From the IMG/VR virus record IMGVR_UViG_3300028388_002327, positions 1-35,485 of that record: DNA of 35,485 nt. The stretch is one strand, 5' to 3'. The notes under the pieces are model-generated. The model worked only from the letters and a program-made list of their open reading frames with translations, was not told the origin of the DNA and did not search any database. Source of the DNA: a virus. This document shows positions 28,526-35,485 of the stretch, piece after piece (position 1 is the first letter of the stretch; each line of letters starts with the position of its first letter). The position numbers were made by a program, and so were the translations under genes.

Positions 28526-30535
28526 ATGGCACCCGTCATCACAGCATTTCGCGTCGAGCTGAAAAGGGACGAAGAGCGCAACCGCTGGCACAAGAAGCCC
28601 TCGGTGGTCGATTGGCCCAACGCGACCACGACCTTCGCAGAGATCGCGCGACGAGAGCCGGCCCATATAGGCGCCAACGTTCCTCCCGGCCTGGTAGTGA
28701 TCGACCTTGATCTCTACAAGGCGGAAGGGGCCGACCTGCGCGAGGTCATCGAGGAGCGATTCGGACTCAAGCTCGACGGCCGCTCACTCCTTCAGACGAC
28801 GATCAGCGGAGGCGAGCACCATGTCTTCGCAGTGGACCCGAAGGTGAAGTGGCGCCAGCTGGTAGACGGGGGCGGCATCAAGGGGCTCGACACGCGATGC
28901 GCTGGGCGCGGCTGGATATGCACCGGTCGCGAATATATCGTCGTGGGCGGCGACTTCGAGGCGCGGATGCTGGGCCCGCTTACCGACCCGGACTGGCCGA
29001 AGCTCCCGCAGCCATTTCTCGACTTGATGAATCCGCGCAATCCGGAACCCGAAAAAGAAAGGGCCCCGGTCGCGGGAGAGGAGCGCGACCGGGGCCCAGA
29101 GGTCATCGAGGGCGCCGGGAGGGGGACGGCGGGGAGCCTCGATGAGCTGCGTTCTGCGTTGATGAGCATCGCGGACGACAGCTACGAAACATGGTATCGG
29201 GTTGCGGCCGCGCTGCATAGTCTTCCGGAGGGATTTTCGCTCTTCGACGAATGGTCGCAAAAGAGCAGCCCCGAGAAATACACGCCAGCCGCCACGCGCC
29301 GGAAGTGGCAGCAGACCGCCAGCATCACGAACATCACGCTACTTACTGTGTGGTGGCTGGCCCGCGAAAGCGGGTGGAAGCCGGAGCGTGGCTGGGAGTC
29401 TCTGGGCTATTCCGAGGGAGACTTCTCGGCTATCGGTCAGGAAGTCGCGCGGGAGGCTCTGAAGACGTTTGACATTAGGCAGCGCCGGCGGGATCAGGGG
29501 ATGGTCCGGATGCCTTCGTTTTGCCTAGAAGGCTTTATCCAGCGAGGCGCGGTCTCGTTCGCAGGGCAGCCCGGCGTCGGGAAGACTACGACGCTTGTGC
29601 CGCTTGCGGCGGCCTGCACTGGCGGGGTGGCAGAGGGGGGCGCCCCGGCGCAGCCACTTCTGCCGATGACGGTCCACTATTTCGCAGAGGATACGCTACA
29701 AGCCGAGCGGTGCATCCTGGCAATGCTGGACGCCGGCCTGATCCCCGACGAGGACGCCTTCTTCGACCGGTTCAACTTGTACGAGTCGAGCCGGAGGAGC
29801 CCGAAGGAATGGGTTCTATTGGGCGAGAACGATTGGGGCGAAAGACCGCTGATCGTCCTCGATACGGTTTCCGCGAACATCGACCTAGATAACGAAAACG
29901 ACGCTTCAGAAGTCGGGCGAGCCCTCTTCGCGATCCGCCAGAACGTCGATGCGAGCGTTTGGTTTGTAGGGCACATCGCCAAGTCGCAGAACAACACGGG
30001 CGCCGTGTCTATGCGAGGGTCTGGCGCCTTCGCCGGGGACGTTCAGCAGGTCGTGACGCTGACCATAGATGAAGACGGAGACCGGCTCCTACAGATTGCG
30101 AAGCACCGTTTCGAGTTCGAAGATTACGGCGCGTCGGCGGATTACGTCATCGCAACGAAGACCGTTGACGGGGTCGGCGTCGACGACCTTGAAGACACCC
30201 ACGACCCGATCACGATGCGCTACAACGTGCTGATTCCAGACGACCCCGCGGCCCGGATGGCCCGGAAAGATTTAGCGAAGGAGGGCCGGAAAGAAGAGGA
30301 CAGGAAGGCTCGGGAGCAGGCAATGCGGGCCGAGATTTACAGCTACCTAAAGGCCAACGGGCCGACGAAATATGGGACGCTTGAGGGGGCCGTCGGGGGC
30401 TCCAATAACACGAAGAAAAACGCCATCGAGGCGATGGTCGCAGAGGGTGTCCTGGTCGAGGAGGCCGGTCCACGAGGCTCTCGACTCTTCAAAGCGGGCG
30501 AAATCCAGCCGATTTATACCATGGACAAAGTCTGA
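28526..30535 (+). CDS. Primase-polymerase / RepA-like helicase fusion
   Basis: The product is 669 residues from ATG 28526 with AGGAGGA 6 bases upstream. An archaeo-eukaryotic-type prim-pol domain comes first: Asp60/Asp62 in VVIDLDLY, SGGEHH at about 94-99 and KGLDTR at 119-124. A PriCT-like region follows (about 205-290, ETWYRVAAAL...). A RecA-fold helicase domain has Walker A GQPGVGKTT near 348-356, LIVLDTVS as Walker B and GHIAKS. The C-terminus has a winged-helix-like part. It could prime and unwind in one chain. No DNA polymerase gene accompanies it. Confidence 0.92.
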   Translation: MAPVITAFRVELKRDEERNRWHKKPSVVDWPNATTTFAEIARREPAHIGANVPPGLVVIDLDLYKAEGADLREVIEERFGLKLDGRSLLQTTISGGEHHVFAVDPKVKWRQLVDGGGIKGLDTRCAGRGWICTGREYIVVGGDFEARMLGPLTDPDWPKLPQPFLDLMNPRNPEPEKERAPVAGEERDRGPEVIEGAGRGTAGSLDELRSALMSIADDSYETWYRVAAALHSLPEGFSLFDEWSQKSSPEKYTPAATRRKWQQTASITNITLLTVWWLARESGWKPERGWESLGYSEGDFSAIGQEVAREALKTFDIRQRRRDQGMVRMPSFCLEGFIQRGAVSFAGQPGVGKTTTLVPLAAACTGGVAEGGAPAQPLLPMTVHYFAEDTLQAERCILAMLDAGLIPDEDAFFDRFNLYESSRRSPKEWVLLGENDWGERPLIVLDTVSANIDLDNENDASEVGRALFAIRQNVDASVWFVGHIAKSQNNTGAVSMRGSGAFAGDVQQVVTLTIDEDGDRLLQIAKHRFEFEDYGASADYVIATKTVDGVGVDDLEDTHDPITMRYNVLIPDDPAARMARKDLAKEGRKEEDRKAREQAMRAEIYSYLKANGPTKYGTLEGAVGGSNNTKKNAIEAMVAEGVLVEEAGPRGSRLFKAGEIQPIYTMDKV

Positions 30536-30585
30536 ACAATTGACGGCCTTTTGATCAGATGGTGGGTGGACAAAACCTGAACAAT
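30522..30585 (+). repeat. 19-bp direct repeat around the primase stop codon
   Basis: TGGACAAAGTCTGAACAAT (30522-30540, covering the last codons and stop) and TGGACAAAACCTGAACAAT (30567-30585) differ at two bases and are 45 bp apart. Function unknown; they could be protein-binding sites or the mark of a duplication or recombination. Confidence 0.85.
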
Positions 30586-30674
30586 GAGACCGGCGAACGG
30601 CGGGAAAACCGCCTTCCGGTGCGCCTTTTTACTGTACAAATAAACACACTTTGTGTCCCAGTTCTTTCCCTCCC

Positions 30675-30705
30675 CCCCTATAGGGGAAAACCCGCGGGAC
30701 GGGAC
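30675..30705. promoter_or_regulatory. Cluster of palindromes in the primase-downstream gap
   Basis: In the 288-bp gap 30536-30823 there is CCCCTATAGGGG (30675-30686), AAAA, then CCCGCGGG (30691-30698), followed by overlapping CGGGAC sites (30695-30705) as seen before the primase gene. A short GGCGG/CCGCC hairpin lies at 30599-30613. No ORF of note fits the gap. A replication or control site is possible. Confidence 0.45.
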
Positions 30706-30823
30706 AGACCTGGCCGGCTGCGTTTCACTACGCGGCCCGGTCATTCCAGAGTCTGCGCGAGCCCAAGGGAGGAAAGGGTTTGTACAGGGTCGACGGGACG
30801 GTTGACGGATGTAGGAGGACAAG

Positions 30824-31057
30824 ATGCCATCGCCTGGACACCTACACGATCCTGCGATGATCAAGGTCGCGACGAAGCTGAAGGGGAAGGGGCCCTATCA
30901 CCTCGCCTTTGTGCGGGACGAATACGAACACTTCGGGGGGCGGCACTTCGCCGTGTGCCTGCAACAGTGGGCCGCCCAGTGGCCAGAGCGCGTGCTGATC
31001 AGGTTCCCCCGATACAACCTCTCGGAGGCTGCGACGGTCGAGTTCACTTGCGAATGA
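30824..31057 (+). CDS. Small unknown protein
   Basis: The product is 77 residues from ATG 30824, with AGGAGG about 5 bases upstream. 'GPYHLAFVRDEYEHFGGRHFAVCLQQWAAQWPERVLIRF' suggests a small alpha/beta fold rich in aromatic residues. First gene after the palindrome gap. No family recognised. Confidence 0.7.
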   Translation: MPSPGHLHDPAMIKVATKLKGKGPYHLAFVRDEYEHFGGRHFAVCLQQWAAQWPERVLIRFPRYNLSEAATVEFTCE

Positions 31058-31098
31058 GAGCTTGATACGTTAGCAGGTTCTGGCTATAAGCCTTCGGC

Positions 31099-32187
31099 GT
31101 GTTAAGCACTGGGGGGGTTCAGTTGGCCGCCAACGAACTGAGCGACGAGCAGTACCTAGAAGCCTTGCGGATCGTTCATGAGGCCGGGGGCGCCGTCTCG
31201 ACTGCGGCTAGAATCCATGGAATCTCCCGCTCAACACTCGCCAATCGGGTGAAGGGTGCGGAAAGGCGGGGGCTGGTTTACACACCAGACCCGGCCACCG
31301 AGCCGGTGGGCTTCGAAGTTCCCGCCCGGCCCGACGACGATCTAAGCCCACGCGAGATCGCCGAGTTCCAGGCGGCCCGCTTTCGCAAGCGGCGCGAAAG
31401 GGTGAAGGCGTCCAAGTGGATGCAGATCAAGGTCCACGAACCGGGCCCGGTGGGCCTGCTTTGGCTCGGTGATCCGCACGTCGACGACAACGGGTGCGAC
31501 TGGCCGACTCTCCTGCGCCATATCGACATCATTCAGGGCAGCAGGGCGATCAAGGGCTGCTCCCTGGGCGACATGCAGAACGCATGGGTCGGGAGCCTGC
31601 AGCGCCTATGGGCGCACCAGGACACCAGCGCCGATACCGCGCACAAGCTCGTCAAGTGGATCATTTCGGAAATGGACCCGCTGATCCTGATACGCGGTAA
31701 TCACGACGCCTGGCTCGGCTCAGGCGACCCGCTGCTCTATGTCACCGAGCCCGCTGTCGTCGAGAACTGGCGCGCAGACATCGAGCTAGGCTTCAGCAAC
31801 GGCCGCACATGCCGCGTTGTGGCCGCCCACGACCTCCCTGGCTTTTCGATGTGGAACGAGCTACACGGGCAGCTACGGGCCGCTAAGATGGGTGTCCGCG
31901 CTGACGTTTACCTTTCAGGCCATCGGCACACATGGGGCCTCGCCCAAATGGAACTCGCCGACCGAGATGACCGACAGGTGTGCTGGATCGGCCGGGCCCG
32001 CGGATACAAGTTTCACGATTCGCACGCCCAGCGGCTGGGGTATCCTGAGCAGGAGCACGGCCAGGCGATCCTGCAAGTGATCGACCCAGAGGCCAGCCCG
32101 ACCGGCTTCGTGCAGTGCTTCGCAGACGTCGAGGAAGGGGCCGAGTTTCTGGCCTGGAAGCGCAAGAAGCGCGGATATAAAGACTGA
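31099..32187 (+). CDS. Metallophosphoesterase with N-terminal helix-turn-helix
   Basis: The product is 362 residues from GTG 31099; TTG 31123 with a G-run upstream is an alternative. The N-terminus has 'GGAVSTAARIHGISRSTLANRVKGA', a helix-turn-helix. The calcineurin-type core follows: GDPHVDDNG (Asp125, His127), GDMQNAW (Asp158), GNHDAW (Asn201, His202), AAHD (His244) and GHRH (275-277). All metal ligands are present. Substrate unknown; DNA or nucleotide phosphodiester hydrolysis is likely. The helix-turn-helix fusion is distinctive. Confidence 0.9.
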   Translation: MLSTGGVQLAANELSDEQYLEALRIVHEAGGAVSTAARIHGISRSTLANRVKGAERRGLVYTPDPATEPVGFEVPARPDDDLSPREIAEFQAARFRKRRERVKASKWMQIKVHEPGPVGLLWLGDPHVDDNGCDWPTLLRHIDIIQGSRAIKGCSLGDMQNAWVGSLQRLWAHQDTSADTAHKLVKWIISEMDPLILIRGNHDAWLGSGDPLLYVTEPAVVENWRADIELGFSNGRTCRVVAAHDLPGFSMWNELHGQLRAAKMGVRADVYLSGHRHTWGLAQMELADRDDRQVCWIGRARGYKFHDSHAQRLGYPEQEHGQAILQVIDPEASPTGFVQCFADVEEGAEFLAWKRKKRGYKD

Positions 32188-32198
32188 GGCACCGCCCC

Positions 32199-32390
32199 AT
32201 GATCGAGAAGGTCGAGCTAGTCGAGGTTGAGTCGGACGAGTCGCCCTTCTACCGGGTGAACCTCTTCGTCGGCACCGATGATTACCGGATGGTTCTCGCG
32301 CTCAAGCGGCTGCACGTCCAGTTGATGGAACAGGCGAACGACCGGTTCGGAGACCCCGACAAACCCGACGAGGAGGAGGCCATCCATTGA
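32199..32390 (+). CDS. Small unknown protein
   Basis: The product is 63 residues (MIEKVELVEVESDESPFYRVNLFVGTDDYRMVLAL...). An acidic beta-alpha protein ending DKPDEEEAIH. Lies between the phosphoesterase and small terminase. No family recognised. Confidence 0.7.
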   Translation: MIEKVELVEVESDESPFYRVNLFVGTDDYRMVLALKRLHVQLMEQANDRFGDPDKPDEEEAIH

Positions 32391-32444
32391 CCGGAGGGCA
32401 AGGGCGGGCGAAGATGGGCTAAAGCCCGCTATCAGGTCTAAGCC

Positions 32445-32849
32445 ATGAGCGACGAGAAGCGGCCGCCCTGGCGGCCTACGAAGTACCGCCCCGAGTTCTG
32501 CGAGATGGTCGTCGAGGCCGGACGTCAGGGTAAGTCCCTGACTGCTTTCGCGGGATCAATCGAGGTTGCCCGTCAAACTGTTAGCCGATGGATGGATCAG
32601 CACGAGGACTTTCGTGCAGCCGCTTTGACGGCCAAAGCCCTGGCGGGCGCGTGGTGGGAGGAGCGGTTACAGGAAGTGGGCCGGAACGGCGGGGGTAACG
32701 GTCAGTCCACCGTGGCCGTTTTCGGCGTCAAGAACTTTTGCCGCGACGACTACCGCGACGAACAGAAGGTTGATCACACGTCAAGCGACGGCAGCATGAC
32801 GCCCCGAAAGGTCGTGATTGTTGCCGGAGAGGAGGGGGAGGAAAAATGA
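32445..32849 (+). CDS. Terminase small subunit (probable)
   Basis: The product is 134 residues. 'YRPEFCEMVVEAGRQGKSLTAFAGSIEVARQTVSRWMDQHEDFRAA' is the helix-turn-helix opening usual for small terminases, followed by 'AWWEERLQEVG' and 'VFGVKNFCRDDYRDEQKVDH', the common small-terminase middle. It would recognise phage DNA for packaging with the large subunit at 2248. On the circular map the two are about 4.9 kb apart, with fibre genes between. ATGA overlap to the next gene. Confidence 0.85.
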   Translation: MSDEKRPPWRPTKYRPEFCEMVVEAGRQGKSLTAFAGSIEVARQTVSRWMDQHEDFRAAALTAKALAGAWWEERLQEVGRNGGGNGQSTVAVFGVKNFCRDDYRDEQKVDHTSSDGSMTPRKVVIVAGEEGEEK

Positions 32850-33040
32850 CAGGCATTGAGCTGGTTCATCCGTTCGAAGATCGTCGCCGCCGAGAAGAAC
32901 GGCGAGAGTCCGTGCGACTGAAGGCCGAGGCCGAGCGGGCCCGGCAGAATGCCGAAGATATGCGGCGAATTACGCGCGAGGTCGTCGCCTTCCTGTTCGG
33001 GATTGTGTTCTGCGCCCTCTTCTCTGGCCTTTTCTCGTAA
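32846..33040 (+). CDS. Charged-helix membrane protein
   Basis: The product is 64 residues. Residues 10-45 are a highly charged helix (RRRREERRESVRLKAEAERA), then a single membrane segment (EVVAFLFGIVFCALFSGLF). Coiled-coil plus C-terminal membrane helix resembles small lysis or spanin-type partners, but the gene is far from the lysis cassette. Function unknown. Confidence 0.7.
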   Translation: MTGIELVHPFEDRRRREERRESVRLKAEAERARQNAEDMRRITREVVAFLFGIVFCALFSGLFS

Positions 33041-33044
33041 ACCG

Positions 33045-33290
33045 ATGAAAACGCTGAACGACCTCTGTCGGTGGGGAAGGCATATGCCTTTTCCGCCAGA
33101 GGACATCCCAGACGCACGAAATCAGTTCGAGTTAGAGGGCCTGGAGGCAAAAGATGGAACCGAACGACGACCCGCCGAAGTTCCCTGTTCGCGTCGGCCT
33201 GCTCGCCGCGCTCGCTATTCTGGTGGCTGTGATGCTGAGCCAGACGGTGAGTGCCCAGCAGTCCACATCGACTTTCGACGAGCTTGGTAA
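33045..33290 (+). CDS. Small unknown protein overlapping the next gene
   Basis: The product is 81 residues from ATG 33045 (MKTLNDLCRWGRHMPFPPED...). The first 36 codons fill the gap before 33154; the rest overlaps the next gene in another frame. No good Shine-Dalgarno is visible. The N-terminus looks protein-like, the C-terminus is Arg-rich shadow-like sequence. Uncertain. Confidence 0.4.
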   Translation: MKTLNDLCRWGRHMPFPPEDIPDARNQFELEGLEAKDGTERRPAEVPCSRRPARRARYSGGCDAEPDGECPAVHIDFRRAW

Positions 33291-33456
33291 CAAGGTCGAC
33301 TGTCACTACTGCGCCGTTTACCAGCCAGTCGGGGACGCCGCTGTTCTGACCATCGAGCAGGCGCGGAATGAGGCGGCCTTCTACGCCCGCTGCAGGCGCA
33401 ACCTGTACCCGAAATGGCTCTTTCACCGAATCCGAGAACTGGAGGCCAAGCAATGA
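33154..33456 (+). CDS. Exported or membrane-anchored small protein
   Basis: The product is 100 residues with GGAGG about 7 bases upstream of ATG 33154. Basic N-terminus then a hydrophobic segment (VGLLAALAILVAVMLSQTVSA) as signal or anchor, then a mature part with four Cys (DCHYCAVY, YARCRR). Possibly a periplasmic disulfide-bearing protein. Function unknown. Confidence 0.7.
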   Translation: MEPNDDPPKFPVRVGLLAALAILVAVMLSQTVSAQQSTSTFDELGNKVDCHYCAVYQPVGDAAVLTIEQARNEAAFYARCRRNLYPKWLFHRIRELEAKQ

Positions 33457-34061
33457 GGCTGGCAGCAGGACGGTCGCGGAGCTTTGGCCAGCTGCGCAAG
33501 GCATGGGAAGTCGCGCTGTTTCTGGCGTTCTTCTGGTTCTTGTTCCTCGCCATCGTCAGCACGGCGCAGGCATTCGAGGCGCCGCAGTTCCTCGTGATCC
33601 CCGCGCCCCAGGACATCGGCCGCATCGGCGTGATCCGCATTTCATGCTTCGATGAGCAGGGCGACGAGGGCATCCGGTATATGCAGATCGACCCGCCTTA
33701 CACCCAGCTCCCCGACGGACGCATGGCGCACATCCCCGCGCCCGGAAGCTGGGAAGCCTGGGTCGACGGAACGTGGAGCTGCAGCGCCAGCGTCGGAAAG
33801 GACGAGCAGGACACGCCGGTCCCGAGCGCCCCGGTAGAAGTCATCATCGACATTCCGCTGAGCCCGCCGACCCTTGAGGTAGGCGACTCTGGGCAAGGCT
33901 CTGCGCAGTTTCTTGCTGCGTGCTCCCGCACCATTGCGCCGCATTCAAGCCTGTTTGAGCATGACCAGATGCTGTGCTGGGATCGCGGCGAAGGGATGCA
34001 AGGGAACCCTGCGCCGGGGCCGTATTCAGACCGACTGGCACTGGTGAGGATTGTCATATGA
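33453..34061 (+). CDS. Secreted or membrane-anchored protein before fibre genes
   Basis: The product is 202 residues from ATG 33453 (ATGA overlap). N-terminal signal or anchor (VALFLAFFWFLFLAIVSTAQA) is followed by a beta-rich part ('VIRISCFDEQGDEGIRYMQIDPP', 'GSWEAWVDGTWSCSASVGK'). Ends with a Cys-containing region. Could be a host-surface or superinfection-type protein; no family recognised. Confidence 0.7.
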   Translation: MRLAAGRSRSFGQLRKAWEVALFLAFFWFLFLAIVSTAQAFEAPQFLVIPAPQDIGRIGVIRISCFDEQGDEGIRYMQIDPPYTQLPDGRMAHIPAPGSWEAWVDGTWSCSASVGKDEQDTPVPSAPVEVIIDIPLSPPTLEVGDSGQGSAQFLAACSRTIAPHSSLFEHDQMLCWDRGEGMQGNPAPGPYSDRLALVRIVI

Positions 34062-34471
34062 GAGAGGTGGTTTGCCGCGTCGTGTTCGATTCTGGCGATG
34101 AGGCCACGGACGCCAGCAGGGCAAACGACCTGAAGGCTCAGATCGACGCGCGCATTGTGAATGGCACTGCGCGCGGGTTTGGGGGCACGCCGAGCACCAG
34201 TTATGTCGTCATCGAGGACGAAAACGACGCGGTTTTCGCCACCTCTTATGTCGACGTTTTCGGGATTCTTCGACAGCTAGGCGAGGGCGAGCCTGTCCCC
34301 ACCGATAACCCGCCACTGTTTGTCCAGCCGACGGGCGCACAAGATGCGTATCCGCCGACCCGCCTCGACGGCGAGCCGACCCGTGTAACCTTTGAGGGCG
34401 CGGTATGGGAAAACACCAGCGGGATCGTTAACTCATTCGCTCCGGGGGTGTTCGGGTGGACGCAAGTCTGA
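34058..34471 (+). CDS. Protein with C-terminal carbohydrate-binding-module-like domain
   Basis: The product is 137 residues. 'EPTRVTFEGAVWENTSGIVNSFAPGVFGWTQV' at the C-terminus has the look of a chitin-binding type-3/CBM5-12 domain (aromatic W...W pattern). The N-terminal ~85 residues are an alpha/beta domain. It overlaps the next GTG gene and lies just upstream of the fibre, suggesting a host-surface-binding role. Confidence 0.75.
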   Translation: MREVVCRVVFDSGDEATDASRANDLKAQIDARIVNGTARGFGGTPSTSYVVIEDENDAVFATSYVDVFGILRQLGEGEPVPTDNPPLFVQPTGAQDAYPPTRLDGEPTRVTFEGAVWENTSGIVNSFAPGVFGWTQV

Positions 34472-35052
34472 TCCGAGCGGTTCCCGAGCTGGGGCCTAGA
34501 GGCTTCGAGCAAGTTTGCAAGGCTGCTCCGGGCGCGCCTGCTGAGTTGCGGCTGGATGTGCGCAATGCCCGGAATATTCCCGCGCGCACGGACTGCCTGA
34601 CGACTGTAGTCGGCGAGGTAGTCAGCGCTCTTCTCGACGTTCGCCCTCGGCATGTCGGCATCCGTGTCGGGTTCAACCCCGCTTCGTCTGGTATCGAGTT
34701 TTCCGGGCTGTCGTTTGGTTTTCGCTGCCGCGATGCGCAGGGCGTGATCGTGGCGGAGGAGAGCTGGCCGAAAGGAGATGTTGTCTATGTCCGCAGCGCC
34801 TTTGATCAGGACTGGATTCACGGCAGCGCGGTTAGGGGCCTGGTAACTGACGGCCGATACAGCATTGAGGTCTGGTCTGTTAATGCGGGCGAGACCTTCA
34901 GCACGTCCGTTGAGTTCACGGCGCCTCGCCCTCCTCGGCCGTTTCAGTCGTGGACGTGGGGGCCGGGCTGGACGCCGCCTGTCCCGTATCCCGAAGACGG
35001 GAACGATTACAGGTGGGATGAACCGACGCTTAGCTGGGTGCTGGTCCCGTGA
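34456..35052 (+). CDS. Fibre-associated protein
   Basis: The product is 198 residues from GTG 34456. The middle has beta-sandwich character ('HVGIRVGFNPASSGIEFSGLSFGFRCRDAQGVIV'). The C-terminus 'PVPYPEDGNDYRWDEPTLSWVLVP' resembles the short 'YxWDExxxxW' tails of fibre assembly proteins. It ends with a GTGA overlap to the glycine-rich fibre gene. Probably a fibre adaptor or chaperone. Confidence 0.75.
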   Translation: MDASLIRAVPELGPRGFEQVCKAAPGAPAELRLDVRNARNIPARTDCLTTVVGEVVSALLDVRPRHVGIRVGFNPASSGIEFSGLSFGFRCRDAQGVIVAEESWPKGDVVYVRSAFDQDWIHGSAVRGLVTDGRYSIEVWSVNAGETFSTSVEFTAPRPPRPFQSWTWGPGWTPPVPYPEDGNDYRWDEPTLSWVLVP

Positions 35053-35485
35053 CGGCAGCTAGCGGCGGAACAGAAACAACGTCCGGCGGGAACACGATCC
35101 ACACGTTTACGTCTCCGGGCACGCTTACGTTCTCTGAGGGCGGGAGTGATGTTGAAGCCCTAATAGTGGCCGGTGGCGGCGGCGGCGGCATTTCTTCTTT
35201 TGAACCCGGTGGTGGCGGCGGTGCGGGGGGCGTCATCGAGCGTGATTCAGGCTCCCCGATCACGGTTACTGCATCGGCCTACACCATTACCGTTGGCGCG
35301 GGAGGCGCTGGCGGCGCCCCCGCTGTCGCCGGCATCGATTCTGTGTTTTCTGGCGCCGGCGTATCTCTTACAGCAATTGGTGGCGGGCAAGGAGGGGCCG
35401 ATAGGGGCAGTGATCCTCCGGGCGTCGGCGGTAGTGGCGGCGGCGACGAGGCGCGGAATACGTCGGGCGGGGCGGCAGGTACGGC
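35049..35485 (+). CDS. Tail fibre, N-terminal part (continues at the left edge)
   Basis: From GTG 35049, 145 full codons plus two bases reach the window edge without a stop. The sequence starts with a short N-terminal part (HTFTSPGTLTFSEGGSDVEALIVAGGGGGG) and becomes a glycine-rich domain. Adding the first base of the window completes the codon GCG, and the same frame continues into the 1-1309 gene, whose first part is also glycine-rich. This is therefore one gene split by the window cut. Confidence 0.9.
   Translation, partial: MTAASGGTETTSGGNTIHTFTSPGTLTFSEGGSDVEALIVAGGGGGGISSFEPGGGGGAGGVIERDSGSPITVTASAYTITVGAGGAGGAPAVAGIDSVFSGAGVSLTAIGGGQGGADRGSDPPGVGGSGGGDEARNTSGGAAGT

Noticed and set aside
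30599-30613. Terminator after the primase gene
   Set aside because: The GGCGG/CCGCC hairpin is short and no U-run follows directly.
32414-32427. GGGCTAAAGCCC hairpin before the small terminase
   Set aside because: A 5-bp stem with a 2-base loop is too weak to call.
1-35485. Integrase, transposase, tRNA or rRNA genes
   Set aside because: No catalytic pattern or cloverleaf was found in any reading frame or intergenic gap; a profile search would be needed to be certain.

Overview
The window is a compact, GC-rich genome of a tailed bacteriophage with siphovirus-type morphology genes. Shine-Dalgarno sites are of the AGGAGG type and many genes are joined by ATGA, GTGA or TTGA overlaps. No rRNA, tRNA, CRISPR array, insertion sequence or integrase was found. 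The two window ends belong together: the glycine-rich tail-fibre gene that runs off the right edge from 35049 continues in the same frame, with no missing base, into the gene that is open at base 1. The window therefore looks like one complete circular or circularly permuted genome of about 35.5 kb, cut inside a tail-fibre gene. The host cannot be named from sequence alone; base composition and gene families suggest a GC-rich proteobacterium.

Layout on the plus strand, from the left edge: a tail fibre with fifteen 22-residue HxH repeats (1-1309); three small structural-type genes (1320-2251); DNA packaging and head (large terminase, a ParB-like fragment, portal, Mu F-like protein, HK97-type protease, major capsid protein, decoration-like protein; 2248-8330); head-tail connectors and tail tube (8380-10856); two tail assembly chaperone genes linked by a candidate -1 slippery site (10856-11505); a tape measure gene split by a one-base frameshift beside a 60-bp tandem repeat (11465-13199); tail tip, hub and fibre-like proteins (13199-18905); and a lysis cassette (18916-20409) ending in a strong hairpin.

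The early and control region (20.4-28.5 kb) changes strand repeatedly. It holds four small helix-turn-helix regulators, four regulatory regions with different palindromes or half-site clusters, a broken pentapeptide-repeat gene, and many small unknown genes. The replication and recombination module is divergent. On the minus strand it has a RecB/Cas4-like nuclease (DUF2800 type), a DUF2815-type single-strand-binding candidate and an SF2 helicase. On the plus strand it has a VRR-NUC nuclease and a 669-residue primase-polymerase/RepA-type helicase fusion. No family A or B DNA polymerase is present.

From 30.8 kb to the right edge, plus-strand genes encode a metallophosphoesterase with an N-terminal helix-turn-helix, a likely small terminase, small membrane or secreted proteins, a carbohydrate-binding-module-like protein and a fibre-associated protein, followed by the start of the glycine-rich fibre. 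On the circle, small and large terminase are about 4.9 kb apart with the host-recognition genes between them. The most notable points are the in-frame circular closure, the HxH repeat fibre, the phased CCCAAAG site in the chaperone genes, two frame-disrupted genes at or beside repeats (tape measure and pentapeptide protein), and a GACAA half-site cluster between two divergent promoters.
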